NCBI RefSeq assembly: GCF_004210375.1
Contig: NC_134825.1
Span: 1,798,001 to 1,862,000, forward strand
Reading direction: 5' to 3'
Source of the DNA: Tachypleus tridentatus
Taxonomy: Eukaryota > Arthropoda > Merostomata > Xiphosura > Limulidae
Length of the DNA stretch: 64,000 bases
A model generated the notes under the pieces. That model worked only from the letters and a program-made list of their open reading frames with translations. It had not been told where the DNA came from and searched no databases. The translations under genes and the position numbers were made by a program. Every line of letters begins with the position of its first letter. The stretch's first letter is position 1. This document shows, piece after piece, positions 57,383 through 64,000 of the stretch.

Positions 57383-58516
57383 ATTAACTCTGGTAATTAT
57401 TGACTTAGGTCAGATCTCACTAACTCTGGTAATTATAGACTTAGGTAAGATCTCACTAACTCTGGTAATTATAGACTTAGGTAAGATCTCACTAACTCCG
57501 GTAAGTATAGACTTAGGTAAGATCTCACTAACTCTGGTAATTATAGACTTAGGTAAGATCTCACTAACTCCGGTAAGTATAGACTTAGGTAAGATCTCAC
57601 TAACTCTGGTAATTATAGACTTACGTAAGATCTCACTAACTCTGGTAATTATAGACTTACGTAAGATCTCACTAACTCTGGTAATTATAGACTTAGGTCA
57701 GATCTCACTAACTCCTGTAAATATAGACTTAGGTAAGATCTCACTAACTCTGGTAAATATAGACTTAGGTAAGATCTCACTAACTCTGGTAATTAAAGAC
57801 TTAGGTAAGATCTCACTAACTCCGGTAAGTGTAGACTTAGGTAAGATCTCACTAACTCTGGTAATTAAAGACTTAGGTAAGATCTCACTAACTCCGGTAA
57901 GTATAGAATTAGGTAAGATCTCACTAACTCTGGTAATTATAGACTTAGGTAGGATCTCACTAACTCCGGTAAGTATAGACTTTGGTAAGATCTCACTAAC
58001 TCTGGTAATTATAGAGTTAGGTAAGATCTCACTAACTCTGGTAATTATAGAGTTAGGTAAGATCTCACTAACTCTGGTAATTATAGACTTAGGTAAGATC
58101 TCACTAACTCCGGTAAGTATAGACTTAGGTAAGATCTCACTAACTCTGGTAATTATAGACTTAGGTAAGATCTCACTAACTCCGGTAAGTATAGACTTAG
58201 GTAAGATCTCACTAACTCCGGTAATTATAGACTTAGGTAAGATCTCACTAACTCTGGTAATTATAGATTTAGGTAAGATCTCATTAACTCCGGTAATTAT
58301 AGACTTAGATAAGATCTCACTAACTCCGGTAATTATAGAGTTAGGTAAGATCTCACTAACTCTGGCAACTATAGACTTTGGTAAGATCTCACTAACTCTG
58401 GCAGCTATAGACTTTGGTAAGATCTCACTAACTCTGGCAACTATAGACTTTGGTAAGATCTCACTAACTCTGGCAACTATAGACTTAGGTAAGATCTCAC
58501 TAACTCTGGTAATTAT
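57383..58516. repeat. 36-bp tandem array, ~31 copies
   Basis: The unit is ACTCTGGTAATTATAGACTT plus AGGTAAGATCTCACTA. Two unit types (CTGGTAATT and CCGGTAAGT) often alternate, giving a 72-bp dimer in the middle third. At the far end a CTGGCAACT type takes over. The period is 12 codons, so a 280-codon - strand frame (SEILPKSIITRV repeats) stays open by chance. Each unit contains GGTAAGAT and so offers repeated donor-like sites on the + strand. Confidence 0.95.
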
Positions 58517-58757
58517 AGTGGTGCACGTTAAGTGAAACAATTTGAAAATAACATCCTCTCTCTAGCCATATCAAGTGGAGCACGTTAAGTGAAACAATTT
58601 GAAAATAACATCCTCTCTCTAGCCACATTAAGTGGTGCAGGTTAAGTGAAACAATTTGAAAATAACATCCTCTCTCTAGCCACATTAAGTGGTGCAGGTT
58701 AAGTGAAACAATTTGAAAATAACATCCTCTCTCTAGCCACATCAAGTGGTGCAGGTT
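58517..58757. repeat. 57-bp tandem repeat, ~4 copies
   Basis: The unit GTGGTGCAGGTTAAGTGAAA, CAATTTGAAAATAACATCCT, CTCTCTAGCCACATTAA directly abuts the 36-bp array. An 81-codon - strand frame here is a by-product of the 19-codon period. Confidence 0.93.
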
Positions 58758-58813
58758 AAGTCACATCCTTCTCAAAATTTAGTAATAGTCTCAAATAAAA
58801 ATCTTTCTTTAGC

Positions 58814-58849
58814 CTGATTCAGTAACATTGTTTAATGTTACTGAATCAG
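58814..58849. repeat. Perfect 16-bp inverted repeat, 4-nt loop
   Basis: The arms CTGATTCAGTAACATT and AATGTTACTGAATCAG are separated by GTTT. It lies among tandem arrays. Confidence 0.95.
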
Positions 58850-59138
58850 TTACAGTCCCAGTTCAGTAACACAGCTTGAAATAACATACTAAAAAGGAAA
58901 AGTGCGATGATCTAAAATTCAATCTTCCACTTCTTACTGAGTTACAAAGGTTTAGTGGATTTTCACCCATCATCAATAAGTGTAAAAAATAAAACTGCGC
59001 TTCTTATAGTGGTGGAATTGTATATTCATGGTGTTTTGAAATGTATTTTATTCACACACTAATCATATATAAGTATAGGATTACTGAGTGAGTAAAGGAT
59101 ATTTCAAAATATCATACATTTTAAGGTCAGTGACAGTG

Positions 59139-59188
59139 TGTGATTTAGCACAAAGCCAAACTGGGCTGTCTGCAATGTCTACCACAAG
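59139..59188 (-). mobile_element. Family 2 SINE fragment
   Basis: The - strand reads GCAGACAGCCCAGTTTGGCT then TTGTGCTAAATCACACA, matching the body of family 2 only. Confidence 0.5.
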
Positions 59189-59350
59189 AAATTAAACTGG
59201 TTTCTGCGTCATAAGTCCGTAAATTATATTTAAAATTAATTTAAATTTAAGAGTGAGTCCTTTTTTAGCCACATTCATTAATGATTTAATACAATTATTC
59301 TTTTTTGGAATGATTCAAAAACAGTTTAACATAACCGTTCCTCTCTATCC

Positions 59351-59618
59351 AGATTCTGTAAGCTCACACTAACAGTCCTCTCTGATCAACAACATATTCT
59401 GTAAGCTCACACTAACAGTCCTCTCTGATCAACAGCATATTCTGTAAGCTCACACTAACAGTCCTCTCTGATCAACAGCATATTCTGTAAGCTCACACTA
59501 ACAGTCCTCTCTGATCAACAACATATTCTGTAAGCTTGCACTAACAGTCCTCTCTGATCAACAGCATATTCTGTAAGCTTACACTAACAGTCCTCTCTGA
59601 TCAACAGCGTATTCTAAT
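59351..59618. repeat. 43-bp tandem repeat, ~6 copies
   Basis: The unit is ATTCTGTAAGCTCACACTAA plus CAGTCCTCTCTGATCAACAGCAT, with A/G and C/T single-base variants. Confidence 0.94.
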
Positions 59619-60572
59619 AAACTATTTCCATCCATCTTTCCTATATAAGTGATGTACGAAATACTTCGTCTACATATAATTTAATAATGAAACTAAACTA
59701 TGCTAATAAGATATTAAGTTTGTTTAACATGCGCTACGAGGTTCAGAAGTGGTAATAAAGTGTGAGAGAATACGACACAGGTACTTATATTTATTTCATG
59801 CATTAATTCGTAGCTACGTATTATACGCTCTTCTTGAAAAACCCGAAGGGAGTGAAAAGAAAACGCAGTGTTAAAATATAACAGCCCTAATCTTTTGGTG
59901 AGTATAATTGATTATATTGATGCTTCGCCACCTTCCAAAGTGTGTTAATATCATATCAACCATTACTGAAACAAATGATTTATGTAAGTCATATTCCGAC
60001 TATTAATGTGTTTGTTGTGGCCCAGGCGACGGATATGGCGGACACTTCATTTCTGCTTGAAAAACCGTGAGGGCCTGAATAATGAATATAATGTTTAAAA
60101 TATAATAGGCATAATACTAATGTCTTATTACAAGTATAACAAATTTCACTTTATTGCACTAGGGACTCTACCATGAACATAACCAGCGACAGAAATGTGT
60201 CCATTGTTTGTTCATCAAAAACTTCTTAAGCTATAAAATAGATTTTAAAAGATTAATATTAATCTTAATATCCATAAACATCCAAAAGATGCCCCACAAA
60301 GATAAATTCTTTATAATATGGGATCCTTAAAACAATGAAAATGTAATTCGTGGAACCTTAAGTACAATTTGATGAAATGCATCATCTAGAAATTCCCAAG
60401 TTAGGTTACAAAATATAATTTTAATACGTTGAATGTATTAATAAATCTTCATTTTAAATATATGTTACAAACAACGGGACAGTTGGGATATATTAACATT
60501 TAAAACTGAGTTGAGGTTTGATCACCAACTGAAAAAAACAATCCATGAAGTGTGATGATTTGCAACCACTAT
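59619..60572. other. Spacer; no gene seen
   Basis: Two segments, near 59830-59900 and 60050-60120, share a diverged motif (CTTGAAAAACC..GAGGG...GTTTAAAATATAAnAG), suggesting old copies of an unidentified element. Confidence 0.4.
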
Positions 60573-61398
60573 CTTAAAATCACTAGACTATATGGTGATC
60601 ACCATTTGACAGCGACTATAAGGGATTATTTAAACATGTTCATTAACTTAAAATCACTAGATTATATGGTGATCACCATTTGACAGCGACTATAAGGGGT
60701 TATTTAAACATGTTCATTAACTTAAAATCACTAGATTATATGGTGATCACCATTTGACAGCGACTATAAGGGGTTATTTAAACATGTTCATTAACTTAAA
60801 ATCACTAGATTATATGGTGATCACCATTTGACAGCGACTATAAGGGGTTATTTAAACATGTTCATTAACTTAAAATCACTAGATTATATGGTGATCACCA
60901 TTTGACAGCGACTATAAGGGGTTATTTAAACATGTTCATTAACTTAAAATCACTAGATTATATGGTGATCACCATTTGACAGCGACTATAAGGGGTTATT
61001 TAAACATGTTCATTAACTTAAAATCACTAGATTATATGGTGATCACCATTTGACAGCGACTATAAGGGGTTATTTAAACATGTTCATTAACTTAAAATCA
61101 CTAGATTATATGGTGATCACCATTTGACAGCGACTATAAGGGGTTATTTAAACATGTTCATTAACTTAAAATCACTAGATTATATGGTGATCACCATTTG
61201 ACAGCGACTATAAGGGGTTATTTAAACATGTTCATTAACTTAAAATCACTAGATTATATGGTGATCACCATTTGACAGCGACTATAAGGGGTTATTTAAA
61301 CATGTTCATTAACTTAAAATCACTAGATTATATGGTGATCACCATTTGACAGCGACTATAAGGGGTTATTTAAACATGTTCATTATCTTAAAATCACT
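60573..61398. repeat. 74-bp tandem array, 11 copies, each with a 14-bp palindrome
   Basis: The unit is TTAAAATCACTAGATTATAT, GGTGATCACCATTTGACAGC, GACTATAAGGGGTTATTTAA, ACATGTTCATTAAC. The palindrome ATGGTGATCACCAT recurs exactly every 74 bases from 60592. Copies 2-11 look identical by eye; copy 1 has two differences. Confidence 0.97.
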
Positions 61399-62678
61399 TA
61401 AAACGAAGTTATTTATGCACATCATCAATACAAACTCGTGAAAGTCGTTTCAAAACTCTGAGAGATAACGTAAGGTAATAAAATCAAGTTTTAAGTAAAA
61501 CCAAACAATATATATATGCTTGATTAGTCTATCTGGTATGATAGAACTTCAAAATTTCGATAGTGACTGATACGATGAAGTTTTAATTCATTTTACAAGA
61601 TTGAGAGGAAGGTACAATATCAACTCCATCATTTCTTAAACCCACAACCTACACAGTGAAGCCGAATTTCTAATGCTGTAATAAGTTATCCAAAGGGAAA
61701 AAGTTGCATTTGTTGAAACAAATGTACGTTTGTTAAAATGTGCCGCATGCTTAAATGAAAATAAAGACACAAGACAATACAGAACTTCCTTTGGCTTTAT
61801 CCTACGGCTCGATACTACACGTCAAGGGTAGTCACGTAATCATATTTAGCCCAATAAACAAGAGCAGCATATGACGTCATCTTCATGAACTGACGTGAGG
61901 TACAAGAATCTATGACTTCAGTAACATAAAGACTGAAATTTATAAAACCTACTTAAATTAAGAAGATTAAATGATTAGTACTCAAATGAAATGTTTAAGT
62001 AGCTTAAAAATGACACCTATACAAGCAACGTGAAGACTGCAATAACGAATAAAATAACTACATTGTTGAAAAACGGGAACCAATCATTTTTAAGCTTTAC
62101 ATAAAAAATACTCCCATCATTCAACAATTTCAGAATACGGCGTTATAAAAAAATGTTCGCGTATTTCGTTGTTGTCAATAACAGTCCAAATATTCGAAGG
62201 AAGTGGACGTACAAAAAATCTTTTTGATTGATTGGCTGTTTATAATATTAATCTTTGTCGATTTTAAAATAAACTATTAATAATAAAGACACATCAAACG
62301 TTTGGACTTGTGTAAAATGAACAATACATATGCTTAAAAAACAGGCTTAAATATAACGACGTAGTAGAGGTATTAGGAGCAGTAGTTTAATAATCGACAT
62401 TACAATGTGACCGTTGAATCAAATGAATTAGGTTGTGATCGACTACGTACATGTGTAACATGATTTTGATATGAATTGAAGAAATGTTTAAAATATTGCA
62501 CACTATCCTAAAGTATTATATTTCTGAAGAAGTGAAACTAGAGAATAGGTGGGATTCCAACTCGCAACCTGATTATGCATGCATAATAACCTAGCCAGTA
62601 CAAAATACTTAAGTCCAAGGGCATATTCACATTGGAGTAACGTTCATTTAACAAATGAATAAAGTTCACCAGAAGAGT
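61399..62678. other. Stretch without a recognised gene
   Basis: AT-rich sequence. Short frames have no family likeness. Confidence 0.45.
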
Positions 62679-62773
62679 CCCGTGGTCGCATAGCGATATA
62701 TCGGGTTTTGACACCCATAGTGGCCAGAGCACAGATAACCCTTTGCGAAACTTTGTGCTGACTAACAAACAAC
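62679..62773 (+). mobile_element. tRNA-derived SINE, family 2, fragment
   Basis: CCCGTGGTCGCATAGCGATA, then GGGTTTTGACACCCATAGTG (B-box region), the body GAGCACAGATAACCCTTTGC and a CTAACAAACAAC tail. Confidence 0.72.
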
Positions 62774-63759
62774 ATCAATGACCACCAGAAGAGGTGTTTT
62801 CGATGCCTTTGGTGAAACACCTGAAGTGAACCACGAAAACGAATCCCATCTCAATTCCGAACGAAATCAATACGTTTCTGGACAGAGCACGCGTGGAAAA
62901 TTATCACATTAATCAAGACAAACAAATTAACCTGATGTCTTTATAAACGAACTTAGTGCGAACATTACTTTTTAAATGATACGAGCGAGTTTAGTCAGTT
63001 GAAATATTTAGAAGAACTCGTCATGTCATGTTTAATGGCGGTCACAACAGTAAAATAATCACCTACTTTATTACCAGTATCATAATATTTTTTTCTACCA
63101 AGGTCAAGCCGAACTGGTCTAAAAAGCTATAACTTTCATCTCCGGTGTCTTTAAACTTACTTATGGCTATATTTATTACACCTACCCACGAAAATATTTT
63201 AAATATATAAAGAAATAATTATTTGAAATAGCCTTCATTAGATGGTTGTTAGTATTAAAATGTTTCTGCTACCAGATGACACTATACAAATTAAAAGTTA
63301 CTGTTAAAAGGAGTCATATGCACATTTTATTACTTATTTAATTATATAGGAATTTAAAACGTTTTTCGTATATTTAGTTTCTAAACCATTGTGGCATAAA
63401 CGATGGCCCAGAAAGCGTATTAGATGTATTTTGTGTTTAACATGTATACTTTTATTTGTATACTTTATACAAGCTAGACTTTTATTGTTGCTGTTTTTTC
63501 ACACACATGAACATATTATTAACATTTTTATCAACAACTATGTTCAGTGTGACAAGGGTTAACTGGTTGAATTTTTGTATTAACTTCAATATAAAACAGT
63601 TTTTTCTGTTTATATACGTATATATATATTCGTTTGCTTAAATACTGATTTATGTGTTAAAAGAATTTTGTTTTCGTGAAATGCATGGTAAGTTTGCCAT
63701 TCAAGAACCATAATTTCACGTATTTGGCATATAATGTGAAACTGCCTCTTTGGGTTTGG
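62774..63759. other. Stretch without a recognised gene
   Basis: AT-rich sequence. Nothing recognised. Confidence 0.45.
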
Positions 63760-63985
63760 TTTGTTTGAAATTTCGTGAAAAACAACCCAAGAATTATATG
63801 TCCTAGATAGTCGTTTCTGATTTAGCAGTAATAGGCTAGAAAGAAGGTAGTTAGTCAATATCACCAACCGTCAGCTCTAGGGTTACTCTTTTAGAAACGA
63901 ACAGTAGGATTGACCGTAACGTTATAATATCACCTCGGCTGAAAGGGCGAGCATAATTGGTGACAGCGATTCGAACACGCTGAAT
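63760..63985 (-). mobile_element. Diverged family 1 SINE
   Basis: A reverse-strand copy. The tail complement TTTGTTTGAAATTTCG is followed by the body (CTGATTTAGCAGTAATAGGC, GGGTTACTCTTTTAGAAACG, CTGAAAGGGCGAGC) and a degraded head. It is older than the copies at 2265 and 46371. Confidence 0.78.
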
Positions 63986-64000
63986 ACAATTCAATCTTTG

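Larger units (their letters stand above)
58758..59350. other. Spacer with a perfect hairpin; no gene seen
   Basis: CTGATTCAGTAACATT at 58814-58829 is the exact inverse complement of 58834-58849, with a 4-base loop. AT-rich otherwise, with a family 2 SINE scrap near 59139. Confidence 0.5.

Noticed and set aside
57698..58745. ORFs of 280 and 81 codons (-) with 12- and 19-aa repeats
   Set aside because: By-products of the 36-bp and 57-bp arrays. No start context, and they end where the arrays end.

Overview
This window is animal nuclear DNA: AT-rich, intron-dominated and crowded with decayed transposable elements and tandem repeats. The best clue to the organism is two families of tRNA-derived SINEs present in many copies, which I associate from memory with horseshoe crab (Xiphosura) genomes. 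The hAT, mariner, Tc1, jockey-like and Penelope-like relics fit an arthropod or chelicerate. I am fairly confident of a chelicerate and less sure of the genus.

The main host gene is on the + strand and fills about two thirds of the window. It is a four-exon C2H2 zinc-finger gene, join(3998..4103, 10658..10764, 32543..32726, 41584..42686). All splice sites are GT-AG, the exon phases chain exactly (1, 0, 1), the ATG sits in a strong Kozak context, and an AATAAA lies 60 bases after the stop. The predicted protein is 499 aa: an acidic N-terminus with no domain I recognise, then one broken and eleven intact fingers. Introns 1, 2 and 3 are about 6.6, 21.8 and 8.9 kb and hold most of the repeats.

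A second host gene is suggested on the - strand by two phase-compatible 3' exons (57034-57094 and 56157-56365) with a poly(A) signal. Its product is unidentified, and its upstream exons were not found in the window.

Layout: 1-3.8 kb is a nested transposon stack (a hAT relic split by a SINE and by an internally deleted mariner). Then come the zinc-finger gene with intron 1 (jockey-like LINE relic, mariner-derived MITE), intron 2 (3.1-kb array of a ~41-bp repeat, BED-type hAT relic, full-length dead mariner, 42-bp and 32-bp arrays, two strong inverted repeats) and intron 3 (second full-size MITE, long stretches of a dispersed repeat family). From 44 to 50 kb there are Penelope-like relics with GIY-YIG remnants, a SINE with a clear target-site duplication, an unidentified coding relic and a truncated Tc1-like element. 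From 53.8 to 61.4 kb, five unrelated tandem arrays (66, 36, 57, 43 and 74 bp) surround the two minus-strand exons. The window ends in further SINE fragments.

I did not find a clearly new biochemical system. The features most worth following up are the split zinc-finger gene with its six-finger block duplication, the 11-unit higher-order repeat in the 66-bp array, the homogeneous 74-bp array carrying a 14-bp palindrome, a miRNA-like hairpin in intron 2, and the unidentified minus-strand gene.
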